DNA of 64,000 nt from Streptomyces gardneri (GTDB lineage Bacteria; Actinomycetota; Actinomycetes; Streptomycetales; Streptomycetaceae). A model generated the notes under the pieces. It was not told the origin of the DNA and searched no databases. It worked only from the letters and a program-made list of their open reading frames with translations. The position numbers and the translations under genes were made by a program. Below, piece after piece: positions 1 to 9,900 of the stretch. The DNA lies in assembly GCF_006539185.1 (NCBI RefSeq), contig NZ_BJMN01000030.1, positions 78,062 to 142,061 of the forward strand. Direction: 5' to 3'. The first letter of the stretch is position 1; every line of letters starts with the position of its first letter.

Positions 1-513
1 GCACTGGTCACCGCCTCCACGTACGGCCACGACGTCACGCGCGCTGTGCGCCCCGAGGACGGCGGCACCACGACCACCGTCCGGGTCTCCCTGCTGCGCG
101 CCCCCCGTTTCCCCGACCCGCACACCGACCAGGGGCTGCACCGCTTCCGGCACGCGCTCGTTCCCGGCGCCGACATCGGCGACGCCGTACGGGAGGGCTA
201 CCGCATCAGCCTGCCCGAGCGCCGGGTCACCGGCACGGCGGACGTCACCCCGCTCGTCACGCTCGACGACGACGCGGTCGTGGTCAGCGCGGTGAAGCTC
301 GCGGACGACGAGAGCGGTGACGTGGTGGTGCGCCTGTACGAAGCCCACGGCGGCCGCGCCCGCACCCGCCTCACGCCGGCGTTCGAGCACGGGCCGGTCC
401 GGACGTGCGACCTGCTCGAACGCCCGGTCGGCGACGTCGAGCCGGTGGACGGGCACGTCGAACTCCACCTGCGGCCCTTCCAGCTGCTCACCCTCCGCTT
501 CACCCGCGCCTGA
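1..513 (+). CDS. Alpha-mannosidase (GH38 family), C-terminal part, 5' end outside window
   Basis: The frame is open from base 1, so only the last 170 residues are present, ending at the TGA at 511-513. The visible part is the C-terminal beta-sandwich region of family 38 alpha-mannosidases. Recognisable stretches are RAPRFPDPHTDQG, then a VVVSAVKLADD strand and a YEAHGGRAR strand, followed by a final DLLERPVGD segment. In the family this domain packs against the catalytic domain that hydrolyses alpha-mannosidic bonds. The catalytic residues lie upstream of the window, so activity cannot be judged here. The ATG-like start at 46 is internal and not a real start. Confidence 0.8.
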   Translation, partial: ALVTASTYGHDVTRAVRPEDGGTTTTVRVSLLRAPRFPDPHTDQGLHRFRHALVPGADIGDAVREGYRISLPERRVTGTADVTPLVTLDDDAVVVSAVKLADDESGDVVVRLYEAHGGRARTRLTPAFEHGPVRTCDLLERPVGDVEPVDGHVELHLRPFQLLTLRFTRA

Positions 514-688
514 AGGGCAGCGCGGGAAGAGGGGCTCCCCGGTGAGGCGGTGACTGCCGTCGGCCGTGTCAGGAACGCGTGAAGAGAGACCGTGCAGGCG
601 CCAAGAACCCGCCAGGAACGGCGGAGGCGTCCTGCACGGGGCTCACGCTGGGCGGACATGATCCACGAGCCCGAAGGAGTTCGTCCGC

Positions 689-2614
689 ATGGCCGCCCCG
701 ACCCTCGAGAAGAACGCCGTCTCCGGCGCCGAAGAGCCGCCTGATACCGGTACGGATATCGACACCGGTACCGGTATCAACACGGGTACGGACGTCGACA
801 CCGGCGCCCGGCACAAGCTGACGGTCGTCACCGGGCTCGCCGCGCTCTCGCTCGACGCGATGGCCTCGGTCGCGTACGGCCCCGAGGCCATCGTCCTGGT
901 CCTGGCCGCCGCCGGAGGCCACGGTCTCGGCTTCACCCTGCCGGTCACGCTCGCCATCGCCGCGCTGCTCGCGGTACTCGTCGCCTCGTACCGGCAGGTC
1001 ATCGCGGCCTTCCCGGACGGCGGCGGCTCCTACGCCGTCGCGAAGAGGCACCTCGGCCGCCGCACCAGCCTGGTCGCGGCGGGATCGCTGATCCTGGACT
1101 ACGTCCTGAACGTGGCCGTGGCCGTGACGGCCGGCGTCGCCGCCCTCACCTCCGCCTTCCCGGGCCTGTACGACCACCGCCTCGCGATCTGTCTGGGCGT
1201 TCTCGTGCTCGTCACGGCGGTGAACCTTCGGGGCATCGTCGACTCGGCGCGCGCGTTCATCGTCCCGACCGCCGTCTTCATCGGCGCGATCCTCGTACTG
1301 ATCGCCGTCGGCCTCTTCCGCGACGCCCCCGTCTCCACGGCCGCGTCCACCGGCCACGCCTCCGCCCTCGCCGACAACGCCACCACCGTCGGCGCCCTGC
1401 TCCTGCTGAAGGCGTTCGCCTCCGGCTGCTCGGCGCTCACCGGTGTGGAAGCGATAGCGAACGCGGTGCCGTCCTTCCGGGCCCCTGCGGCCCGCCGGGC
1501 CATGCGCGCCGAGGTCGCCCTCGGCGGGCTCCTCGGCGTGATGCTGATCGGCCTGTCCGTACTGATCTCCCGCTTCGGACTCCAGCCGGTCGAGGGCGTC
1601 ACCGTCCTCGCCCAGCTCGCCGACGCCTCCCTCGGTCACAACTGGGCTTTCTACGTCGTGCAGTTCGCGACCATGGTGCTCCTGGCGCTCTCCGCGAACA
1701 CCTCCTTCGGCGGTCTGCCCGTCCTCCTGAAGCTGCTGGCCCGCGACAACTACGTGCCGCACGTCTTCGGCCTGAAGGCCGATCGCCAGGTCCACCGCCA
1801 CGGCGTCGTCTGGCTCGCCGTCGTCTCCGCCGCCCTGCTCGTCTTCTCCGGCGGCGACACCAACACCCTCGTCCCGCTCTTCGCGATCGGCGTCTTCGTC
1901 GGCTTCACGATCGCCCAGACCGGCATGGTCCTGCACCAGCTCCGGGAACGCGGCACCACATGGGCGGCGAAGGCCCTGCTGAACGGCCTCGGGGCCGTAC
2001 TGACCGGAGTGTCGGCGGTCGTCGTCACCGCCACCAAGTTCCACGACGGGGCCTGGCTGATCGTGATCGCCCTGCCCGTCCTCGTCCTCGCCTTCGAGGC
2101 CGTCCACCGCACGTACGGACGGATCGGCGAGCGGCTGGGCGTCGGCCGGATCCCCGAGCCCCCGCACCGCGAACGCTCGCTCGTCCTGGTCCCGGTCGCC
2201 TCGCTCACCCGGCTCACGAGCGAGGCCCTGACCGCCGCCGTCTCCCTGGGCGAGGAGGTGCGTGCGGTCACGGTCTGCCACCCGGACGCCGAGGACCTGG
2301 CGGCCACCGCGGCCCTGGAACGGGACTGGGCGCTCTGGAATCCGGGCGTACCCCTGGTCCGGCTCCCCTCCGAGCGGCGCTCGCTCGGTCGGCCCATCAG
2401 CGCGTACGTACGCGACCTGCGGACGGCCGAGCCGAGCACCCGGGTCACCGTGCTCGTCCCGGAGGCCGAGCCGGAGCATCTCTGGCAGCGGCTGCTGCAG
2501 AACCAGCGGGGCGCGGTCGTCGCCCACGCCGTACGGCGGGACACGGACGCCGTGGTCTGCCGACTGAGGTTCCGGCTCGGGCCCCACGAGCCGGGCAGGG
2601 GTCGGAGGACATGA
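689..2614 (+). CDS. APC-superfamily permease with cytoplasmic C-terminal domain, KimA-like potassium importer candidate
   Basis: 641 residues. A low-complexity Thr/Asp/Gly N-tail (residues 10-35, encoded by a degenerate GGTAC/GACACCGG repeat) precedes about 12 hydrophobic segments. Family signatures include SVAYGPEAI in the first helix, FPDGGGSYAVAKRHLG in the second/third, and TKFHDGAWLIVIALPVL near the end of the membrane part. These resemble the KimA (YdaO) potassium transporters more than amino-acid permeases. The last roughly 150 residues form a soluble USP-like domain (LVLVPVASLTRLTSEAL onward), also typical of KimA. The start ATG at 689 has AAGGAG at 674-679. Potassium as substrate is inferred from family similarity. 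No ydaO riboswitch is evident in the 175 bp upstream. Confidence 0.72.
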   Translation: MAAPTLEKNAVSGAEEPPDTGTDIDTGTGINTGTDVDTGARHKLTVVTGLAALSLDAMASVAYGPEAIVLVLAAAGGHGLGFTLPVTLAIAALLAVLVASYRQVIAAFPDGGGSYAVAKRHLGRRTSLVAAGSLILDYVLNVAVAVTAGVAALTSAFPGLYDHRLAICLGVLVLVTAVNLRGIVDSARAFIVPTAVFIGAILVLIAVGLFRDAPVSTAASTGHASALADNATTVGALLLLKAFASGCSALTGVEAIANAVPSFRAPAARRAMRAEVALGGLLGVMLIGLSVLISRFGLQPVEGVTVLAQLADASLGHNWAFYVVQFATMVLLALSANTSFGGLPVLLKLLARDNYVPHVFGLKADRQVHRHGVVWLAVVSAALLVFSGGDTNTLVPLFAIGVFVGFTIAQTGMVLHQLRERGTTWAAKALLNGLGAVLTGVSAVVVTATKFHDGAWLIVIALPVLVLAFEAVHRTYGRIGERLGVGRIPEPPHRERSLVLVPVASLTRLTSEALTAAVSLGEEVRAVTVCHPDAEDLAATAALERDWALWNPGVPLVRLPSERRSLGRPISAYVRDLRTAEPSTRVTVLVPEAEPEHLWQRLLQNQRGAVVAHAVRRDTDAVVCRLRFRLGPHEPGRGRRT

Positions 2615-2638
2615 CGCCGGGATGGATAGCCTGGGGAA

Positions 2639-2764
2639 ATGCTTACAGAAGTGACAGCGACCCGCTACGTCACGCCCTTGCGTGAGGGCGGCTCGCTCCC
2701 CGGGATCGTCGAGGCCGACGATCTCGGCACGTACGTCATGAAGTTGTCTACCTGGTGGCGCTGA
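2639..2764 (+). pseudogene. Severed 5' end of the HipA-family kinase gene
   Basis: From the ATG at 2639 the frame reads MLTEVTATRYVTPLREGG and continues to TYVMK. It is then cut after the shared sequence and ends within a few foreign codons at the TGA at 2762-2764. The same residues, from VATRYVTPLREGG onward, begin the intact kinase at 50783. This is therefore the original chromosomal start of that gene, left behind when the 48-kb island inserted about 107 bp into the coding region. It still follows the permease at 2614 by only 24 bp, so it may be transcribed but encodes just 41 residues. Confidence 0.9.
2657..2745 (+). repeat. attL: left attachment-site copy (89 bp)
   Basis: These 89 bases recur at 50801-50889 in direct orientation with two mismatches (at 2668 and 2678). 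The 67 bases 2679-2745 are identical. Weaker similarity extends upstream past the start codon to about 2620, where GATGGATAGCCTGG matches GATGGGTGGCCTGG. Similarity stops abruptly at 2746 (TTGTCTACC versus TTCACGGGC). This is the arrangement expected of a site-specific recombination duplication. The crossover must lie inside the identical core. Confidence 0.92.
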
Positions 2765-2882
2765 CCTGCATCGATGCGACTGTGTCTGCCCCTGACCTGC
2801 GCGGATGAATCTTTCGGCGTCTTTCAGGATTCTGCTGCGTTACGCGGTCGATTCTCCCCACCCGCTCTCCAAGGCCGTCGAT

Positions 2883-2902
2883 ACTCCCCAGATTCTCCCC
2901 AG
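2883..2902 (+). repeat. 20-bp direct repeat shared with the integrase remnant tail
   Basis: ACTCCCCAGATTCTCCCCAG is identical at 2883-2902 and 50675-50694. At the right end it encodes the SPDSPQ tail of the integrase remnant. Here the same frame also reads YSPDSPQ. It is either a leftover C-terminal tail of a second integrase or a recombination-associated repeat. Confidence 0.6.
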
Positions 2903-3129
2903 GACGGCGGGCTTGGTGGCACTGGACGTCCCACCACCGGAGGCGCTGCCAAGGGCACATTGAGTGAGCGCCTACGAGGGCAGGGCCGAAGCCTGGGGCC
3001 GAGCGGATGAGTGCAAGGCGTGATTCTGACTCTGCGTGAGCACTCCTAGGTTCGAACCCGCCGTCGGAAGCCGACGTCCTTCCGATGACGCACCACGTGG
3101 AGTGCGTGGCGATTCCGGAGCCGGTGAAG

Positions 3130-3625
3130 AAGGACGCCTGACCTCGAGGTCGCTGTTGAGGGCGGCGGTGGGGCCGACGAAGTGCTTGCTATAGCCCGCT
3201 GTCGACTCAGGACGACGGCGCGCTGCTCCAGGAGCGCGCATCGCATTCCCGATCCGGTAGACCGTCGTCTCGTGCCCGGCGACGAGCAGCAGGAAGGCCA
3301 ACGAGATCAGCTCGTCCTCGGCGAGCCGGTTGCCGCCCTCGTCGACCGTGTGCACGAGGGCACTGAGCAGGTCCTCCCCGAGGCTCTCGCCGCGGGAGCG
3401 GGATCGTGGAGGCCTGCGAAAGCGGAGAGGAACATCGCCCGTTTGAGCTGCCGGGTTCCCGCCTCTGGGGGCGAGCTCGCCGTGGACCGGGGTTCCCGAC
3501 TGGCGGGCGCCGGGGTCGCGGCCCGCGCAGGAGGCGAAGTGGGCGGCGCTCGGGAAGGAGCTGTGACGGTGGCCAGGAGGACTGCGGTGGTTCTGACGCC
3601 GATGTCGGGCATTAAGGCCAGGACC
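3130..3625 (-). pseudogene. Cytochrome P450 fragment, frameshifted
   Basis: On the minus strand, one frame reads GEDLLSALVHTVDEGGNRL followed by the I-helix sequence LAFLLLVAGHETTV, the oxygen-binding signature of bacterial P450s. The segment that should precede it (MFLSAFAGLHDPAPAAR) is in a different frame, so a frameshift lies near 3390-3410. After the I-helix the sequence degenerates, and neither the ExxR motif nor the heme-Cys loop is found. The fragment covers perhaps a third of a normal 400-residue P450 and cannot be functional. It is probably debris from an earlier insertion or deletion at the island end. Confidence 0.75.
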
Positions 3626-3771
3626 TGAGAAAGAGAGCATCTGATGGCCTTCGAGCCATGGCCGGGTCCGAGAACAGCGGCTGACGCGACTGCTAGGAAC
3701 TCACAGCAGCTGTCATTGGTCTCTCAGGACACAGGACCTCAGGCACCAGTGCGCTTGTTTCGACTTCGTCC

Positions 3772-6700
3772 TCAGACTTGGGCAGTATCGGCCTCGTCGT
3801 CCGGCGTCGTGGACAGTCCGGCCGCGTCGGCAAGGTCCGGGTCCTCCATGCTCTGGTTTCCCGAAGGTGTGTCCGACTCCTCGCCCGGAGTCCGGTCGCT
3901 GTCGGCGAGTGTTGGCAGGACATATGCCTGGGCCAGCCCCGCCAGGTGGAGGGGGAGGGGGAGAGACAGGGCGGCGGCGTAGTCCGGGGCCTGGCGGAGC
4001 TGGTGCATGGCGAGGGCCAGCGCCTCGGGGTCGTCGGGCCTTCCCCGTACGGGGGCTGCCGAGCCGTCGTCCTCGTGGCAGCCCAGGACCGCGATCTCTA
4101 CCAGGGTTGGGTTCCAGGCGCTGGTGCCCGCCTGCGAGGTGAGGTTGCCTGCCGCGTTGACCCGGGTGGCGAGGCGGTCGAGTGCGGGGGAGATCGCATG
4201 AGTTCCGGGGCGTTCGGTGGTGCTGTAAAAAACCCGCTCGCCCGGCGAAGCCCCGTCCCCGTGCCGCTGCTGAGGATTCTGTGCCCAGAAACCGGCTGGC
4301 TGCCCGTGGGACTTGCCTGGTTCGGCCAGGCCCCACCACTGGGCGCTCTCGCGGCCGCCGCACCCGCGCACGCGTACGAGGCGGAGTTCGTCGTCCAGCC
4401 GGCCTGCCGGGGCGTGGCCGGTCTTGATCAGGTCGCGTTCGGTCTGGCCGTCCTGGAGCCAGGGCCAGTGCAGTCGGCTGTTCTGAGCGTGGGTGATCAG
4501 CGCGGTGGGCTGTCCTCGGAGGGAGTGCAGCACGCGCTGGAGGAATGCCGCCGTTTCCTTGCGCTGCTGGGTGAGGTTGCTGCGCCACTGCTTGCCGGTG
4601 ACCCGAGGGGGAGAGGGGCGCGCGTCCTCGCCTGGAGCCTCGGGTTCCGTGAACGCCTCGGGGTCGATCTCCGCTTGTTTCACCAGTCCGAGAAGGAACC
4701 GCGGGTAGGGCACCCATTCCCCCGCAGTGTCATCCCAGCCGCGTACGGCCGCAAGGCCGTCCCCGGCCGGGAGCGGGGTGACGAGTACCGCCACAGGCAG
4801 GTGCTTGGGCAACCGGGTCGGGCCGTCCTTGCGGCGCTTCACCATCCACACCGCCGCGTACTGCAGCGCGTCCGGAAGGTCGTCACCGAGGGTGTGCTGG
4901 GGCAGTACGCGGACACCGAGCTGGCGCAGTCCGTCGAGCCACGAGCTGTGTGTGCGGTGGTCGAGGCTGTCCGCGTTGTCGATCTGCCGGTCGGTGGACG
5001 GGGTGACGACGAACTGCGTCAGCAGGCCCGCGTCGGCGCACCCGAGGCGGATCGCGAACTTGGGGTCGGTCGACGCAGGGCGGAATGTGCTGCGGTGTGC
5101 GACTTCCACGAGGGCGAGTTCGGGGCGGGAGGGGTCCGCTCCGTCCGCGCGGAGCCAGGCGCGCAGGGCACGGCGCCGATCGGCGACGGCCGCCGCGAGT
5201 GCCGCGCCTCTGCCCTTGACCGCCGGGTCGGGCACGAGCCGGTCGCCCAGTCCGTCGGCGAGGGGCAGACAGCGCAGCCGGAGGGTGATCTCCGCCGTCC
5301 GCCACTCCAGGACGACCGGCGCTCCGGGCGTGGCCTCGTCGAAGTCCCGGTCCGTGATGTGGGCGGCACTGGCGCCGCCGTCGCCGTCGAGGCCCAGGGC
5401 CTTGGCGAACTGCTCCACCGCCTCGCCGCGTACCTCGGGCGACTGCCACAGCAGCCGGGCCTCCACCACGGTCGGGCCGGCCTGTTCCGGGCCGTGGGAG
5501 GCGATCCGGGCCTGTGCCGCGAGCGCCACCCGCCGTGCCTGGGCCTCGCGCAGCAGCTCGGCCTTCTTGGCCTCGTCGGTCCTGGGCTTGGGCCGCCGGT
5601 TCTGCGGAGCGCCGATGCCCTTGCCGCGCCCGCGCGCGAGGTCGGGTACCCGGACCAGTGCTTCAGGGAGGGCCTGCTCGGCCCATTCGGTGAGCTGGGC
5701 TCGCTGGTTGGGCATGAAGCCGGGGCCGATCTCGTGCTTGCCCATCCTGGTGCTGTGGACCACGGCGGCGCGGACGCCGCGGCCCTCGCCGATCCAGGAG
5801 ACCGGTTCGGTGAGGAGCTGTTCGGGGTCGGGGAAGTTGCCGGCGAGGCTGAGTCCGCGCAGGATGCCGGCGGTGTCGTTCTCCGACCAGACGAACGTGT
5901 CGGCGGCCCGATCGCGGCGCAGACGGGCCAGTGCGTAGCGTTCGGTGGCCGGTGCGCCGGGCAGCCAGGGGATGGTGGGCCGCAGGTAGACGGTGGTGGC
6001 CTCCCGGTAGGGCAGGTTGAGGCGTTTGGTGGTGGTCCGGGGATGGGTCGCCCAGCGGCGCACCCCCCAGTGCAGGTGGACACGCGGCCTGGGGTCGAAC
6101 GGTGTTGTGTGCAGGGAGATGTTCAGGAGGACGGAGAACCACCACTCCTTGCGTTTCACGGTCCGGCACAGGGGCTGCGACATGAGTTCCGCGCCCTGGT
6201 CGCGAGGCCCGCGGGGCAGCGCCCGGAACCGCAGCTCCCCGCCCTCGAACGGGAAGGGATCGAGGGTCAGGATGCGGCGTGCCAGGGCGTCGGTGGCGAG
6301 CTGGAACTGGCGCGGTTCCGGGGCGGCGGTGCCGCCCCGGGTGGTCGAGGTGGTGAGGAGTTCGACGCTGGTGACCGGCTGCCACTCGGGCAGGTTCTGC
6401 TTCAGCTCCGCGCTGCTCGCGAGCAACAGTGCGCGGAACCGCGGATCCTGTGCGGAGTTCTTGGGACCGAGGGTACGCAGCCAGGCGTCGAGGAGCTGCC
6501 GCAGGGAACGGCCCGGGAGGGGGGCGGGTGCCGAGGCCGGTACGTACATCCAGAAGTCCTCGGCGGCCTGCGGCCCCGATTCCACGGGGATCCGCGGCCG
6601 GGGGCGGACGATCACGTCGGGGGCGAGCGTCTGGAGCACTCCGTCGAGTCGGCGGGTGGGCAGCGTCGGCTGCCGCTTCTCCTCGTCCCGCCCGTGGTTG

Positions 6701-6819
6701 TGCAGGTCGAGGAGTCCGGCATGCCAGTGTTCGGGGAAGGGGAGCGCGCGGAAGTCCTCGGCCCAGGGGGTGCCCTCCTCGGCCAGGTGGTACGCGGATC
6801 GGCGGATGCTCTTGTACAT
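3772..6819 (-). CDS. pPIWI-RE family protein (prokaryotic PIWI, RNase H-fold C-terminal domain)
   Basis: 1015 residues from the ATG at 6819, chosen because GGGAGA lies 8 nt upstream; an in-frame extension to 7122 would overlap the helicase gene and has no such site. The N-terminal half matches the family-specific module upstream of the PIWI domain. The C-terminal half is an RNase H-fold PIWI domain. THAQNSRLHWPW carries an Arg near residue 782, and AWNPTLVEIAVLG carries a Glu near 908. These are my candidates for the R and E that name the family. The end (LPLPLHLAGLAQAYVLP) is typical. In the published family analysis, pPIWI-RE is linked to a DinG-type helicase and a REase-fold protein, and both lie directly upstream here. 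A guide-dependent nucleic-acid targeting role is inferred. The gap to the helicase is 82 bp. Confidence 0.85.
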   Translation of the reverse strand: MYKSIRRSAYHLAEEGTPWAEDFRALPFPEHWHAGLLDLHNHGRDEEKRQPTLPTRRLDGVLQTLAPDVIVRPRPRIPVESGPQAAEDFWMYVPASAPAPLPGRSLRQLLDAWLRTLGPKNSAQDPRFRALLLASSAELKQNLPEWQPVTSVELLTTSTTRGGTAAPEPRQFQLATDALARRILTLDPFPFEGGELRFRALPRGPRDQGAELMSQPLCRTVKRKEWWFSVLLNISLHTTPFDPRPRVHLHWGVRRWATHPRTTTKRLNLPYREATTVYLRPTIPWLPGAPATERYALARLRRDRAADTFVWSENDTAGILRGLSLAGNFPDPEQLLTEPVSWIGEGRGVRAAVVHSTRMGKHEIGPGFMPNQRAQLTEWAEQALPEALVRVPDLARGRGKGIGAPQNRRPKPRTDEAKKAELLREAQARRVALAAQARIASHGPEQAGPTVVEARLLWQSPEVRGEAVEQFAKALGLDGDGGASAAHITDRDFDEATPGAPVVLEWRTAEITLRLRCLPLADGLGDRLVPDPAVKGRGAALAAAVADRRRALRAWLRADGADPSRPELALVEVAHRSTFRPASTDPKFAIRLGCADAGLLTQFVVTPSTDRQIDNADSLDHRTHSSWLDGLRQLGVRVLPQHTLGDDLPDALQYAAVWMVKRRKDGPTRLPKHLPVAVLVTPLPAGDGLAAVRGWDDTAGEWVPYPRFLLGLVKQAEIDPEAFTEPEAPGEDARPSPPRVTGKQWRSNLTQQRKETAAFLQRVLHSLRGQPTALITHAQNSRLHWPWLQDGQTERDLIKTGHAPAGRLDDELRLVRVRGCGGRESAQWWGLAEPGKSHGQPAGFWAQNPQQRHGDGASPGERVFYSTTERPGTHAISPALDRLATRVNAAGNLTSQAGTSAWNPTLVEIAVLGCHEDDGSAAPVRGRPDDPEALALAMHQLRQAPDYAAALSLPLPLHLAGLAQAYVLPTLADSDRTPGEESDTPSGNQSMEDPDLADAAGLSTTPDDEADTAQV

Positions 6820-6901
6820 GTCGGTTCTCCCTGCGATGTCCGTACGGGCGCGGGTGCGGTTGCCTGCCAAGAGCGCTGCCCAGGGCGGTGGTTGGCGTGC
6901 T

Positions 6902-9900
6902 TCAGTCGGCCGGTCGCGGGCCGGGTGACGTCCCCATGGCGCACAGTGCTTCGTACAGCGGGCGGTAGAGCAGCTTGACGAGTGCGGCGTCGGCGGGGTC
7001 GCTGCGCGCGCCGTACCCGGCGGTGTCGCTTTCGGTGTCGGTCTGGGCGAAGTACGGCGCCAGGACGTCCCGCAGCCGGACGAGCAGTCCCGGGTCGCCC
7101 GCGCGGCATGGACGCCGGCCATGGCCGGTGAAGGGGGCCTGTGCCGCGGCGAGTCGTGGTGCGAAGGCCGCGTCGACGAACACGACGCGGGCGGGTACGC
7201 CCCCGCGGACGAGGCGCCCGATGACCTGCCAGATGGTAACGAGCTGGTCCCAGACGAAGGACTTCTTCTCGTCGTCGGAGAGCGAGGAGTAGATGTAGGG
7301 CCGTGACAGCACGTGTCGCCACACGCCGCGTGCGGTAGTCCTGAAAGCGCTGCCCGCCGCGTCCAGGTCCCCGGTCTGGGTGACCATGTCGCTGAACGTC
7401 CCTTCCTCCGGCAGCTTCAGCTGACCGCGTACGAACCGCGTCGCCCAGTCGTTGATGGCGAAGACCGCCAGGGAGAGGTCGTCGGGGCGGGGGTGCGGGC
7501 GGACCAGAAAGAACACCGTCCCGAACGCCGCCACCTTCTCCTCGCCGGGCCGCTGGGGGGCGGTGAGGATGTTGTGTCCTCGCTCCACGGCGAGGAGGGG
7601 TGCCACGAGCAGTTCGGCGTCCGGGTCGTCGGCGAAGGACGCGAGGTCCCCACGCCGGACCGCACCCGCACCCGCACCCGCACCCGACCCCGTGCCCGGT
7701 GCCTGGCTCCCCGCCGGCGCCGTCCCGTCGACGGCGGCCTCCAGTTCGGCGTCGTCGGCGGCCAGGACGCGTACCCGGCCGCGCCAGCGCGGGATCTCGT
7801 TGAGGGCGGTGGCGGCTACCTTGGCTTCCGCGTAGCTGCCCACCAGGAGGAGGGCACGCTTGCGGCGCTGGTCGGGAATGTGGGCGAGTTCGCTCTGGAG
7901 GGGAGAGGAGTTGCCGTCGCTCCGGGACCGGGCGAGCCGGTCGATCATCAGGCGAAGGACGTCCTCACGCTGGTCGGGGTCTTGGCCGGAGAGCCGGATC
8001 GGCTGCCCTGCGGCGTCGTAGAGGAACTCGGTGCGGAACACGGTCTCCCGGATGGCGTCGAGGGCCTTGCGCTGCGGTTTCAGTACGGCGCGGACGGGGG
8101 CGAGGACATGGGCCCGGGTAGAGGTGCCGGCCCAACTGGTGCCCGACATCAGCAGCACATGTGGGCCCGCCTTGCCGAGGCCGGGGTCGGCGCCGAGCTG
8201 GGGAAGTCCCAGGAGTAGTTCCCGGCCCACGCCCGCGCAGCGGAAGAAGCGCAGGGTGCCGGTGCGGTATCCGTCCTTGTCGCGGGCGGCGGCCCGCTCG
8301 TCCACCAGGAACTGGAAGCCCAGGACGTTGCCCATGGGCGCTTCGGGCAGCAGCGGCGCGTAGTCGAGAGGCGGGCGGCGGGTCAGCTCGTGGGCCGCGG
8401 AGTCCAGTCGTAGCGCCGCCTCCACCTGGGGCCACAGGAATGTCACCCGGTCCAGACGCTGGTGCAGGGCGGCGAGGACGAGGGTGAACTCCAGTCGTCG
8501 CGCGTTGAGTTCCCGCCACTCCTCGGTGAGCGGTACGTCCTCGGGGGCAGGCTTGTTGCCTCGCCCGGCGGTGGGCATGGGGCGCTGTTCCGGGCCCGGC
8601 GCTCCGACGAGGAGAGCGTCGAGGAACGCGCGGACACGGCGCCGTGTCTGCTTCTCGTCGAGGGTGTGCAGGACGTCGTGGGCGAGGGCGGTGAGCTCGT
8701 CGGCGGGGGTTCCGTAGGGGCCGCGTCCGCCGAGCGGATCGTCGCGGAACGTGTCGAAGAACCCGGTGATCTCCGTGCGTCGTTGCGCCCAGGGAGCCTC
8801 GGGGACGGGGGAGTCACCCTCGGCCCCGAGCCCTTCCTCGTCCTCGTAGAGCGCGCTCTCGTCCTCGACGTCCCCTTCGCTCGTGCTGTCCGGCCGCCCG
8901 GCGGGCTGGCCTCGCGTCAGCGGATACCAGGCGTGCAGCAGCTTCTCCTGGAGGGTCCACGCGCTGAAGTAGTCGATCTGCGCCCAGTCCCGCAGGCTTC
9001 CGTCGTCGATGAGCATGGCGTACAGCCGGTCCGCGGCGGAACCGACAATGTCCAGGGCGGCGGACCACCGTTCCACATCCTGGTCGGAGAGCTGCAGCCG
9101 TCCCTGCCGGGCGAGTTCGGCGATCTCGTGGGTCTGCAGCTGGTCGAGCCAGGAGTCGGAGACACCGGTGGTGACGAGCGTGGCCGACGGGGCGAACATC
9201 TGGTCGAGCTGCATCTGTACACGGTCGGCCTCGTCGACGACGACGATGTCGCTGCGCAGGCAGGCCAGCTCCAGATAGCGCAGGCGCTCGGCGTTGAGCT
9301 GACGCGGAACCGCCGTCTGGACGAGACTGGCCGGGTTGGCCACCCAGATCAACGCGTCCACGAGGTCGCGCGCGGCGGAGTGCCGGGGGCAGACGCTCCA
9401 CAGCGGGCAGGCGTGCGGGGTGCCCTGCTCCTCCTCGTCGGTGTCGGTGTCGTCCGTGGGGGCCTCCCTGCCGACGGCACCTCGAGCTCGTTTGAGTTCG
9501 CTTACCGCGCGGTCGGCCGCGGGCTCCTCGGCGGTCTCCTGGCGCCGGGCAAGGTGAAGGGCAGCGCAGGGCGCGTCGGCGTAGCGCAGGGGCTCGGACG
9601 TGTCGAGTGCGCGCAGGGCGTCGAGCGGGCAGGCGGTGCTCAGGTGGGCGAAGACGGGACCGGTGTGGGCCAGCAGGGAGTGTTCTCCCCGCGCGGCGAG
9701 TCTGCGGTGCAGCCGCTGGGTGTGCTGGGGCCGTGTCGTGCCTCCCTGCACCAGGGCGGCTCTCAGGCCGAGCGTGCGGAACAGCTCGGTCAGCGTCAGC
9801 TGTTCGGCCACGTCGCCGACGACGAGGGTGATGTGCAGCCCGTTGTGGTGCGCCCAGACGGCGAGCAGGGTCATCAAGGTCGACTTGCCGGCGCCGACCA

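Larger units (their letters stand above)
2765..3771. other. Decayed left end of the island, no intact gene
   Basis: This 1-kb stretch holds no credible complete gene. It contains a 20-bp direct repeat matching the integrase tail near the right end (2883-2902) and a P450 fragment on the minus strand (about 3130-3625). The remaining parts, 2765-2880 and 3640-3771, show nothing I recognise. The last part lies downstream of the pPIWI-RE stop codon and has no obvious terminator hairpin. Confidence 0.7.

Noticed and set aside
3049..3060. GGTTCGAACCC resembling a tRNA T-arm loop at the island's left end
   Set aside because: No acceptor stem, anticodon arm or CCA context can be folded around it on either strand; the true attachment site is the 89-bp repeat in the kinase gene.
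3778..6978. Long plus-strand frame opposite the pPIWI-RE gene (1066 codons)
   Set aside because: High-GC antisense shadow: no recognisable domain, Gly/Arg/Val-rich composition, and it covers a well-supported gene.
7663..7690. CACCCG short tandem repeat
   Set aside because: It is inside the helicase gene and only encodes a Gly/Ala linker; no sign of a separate element.
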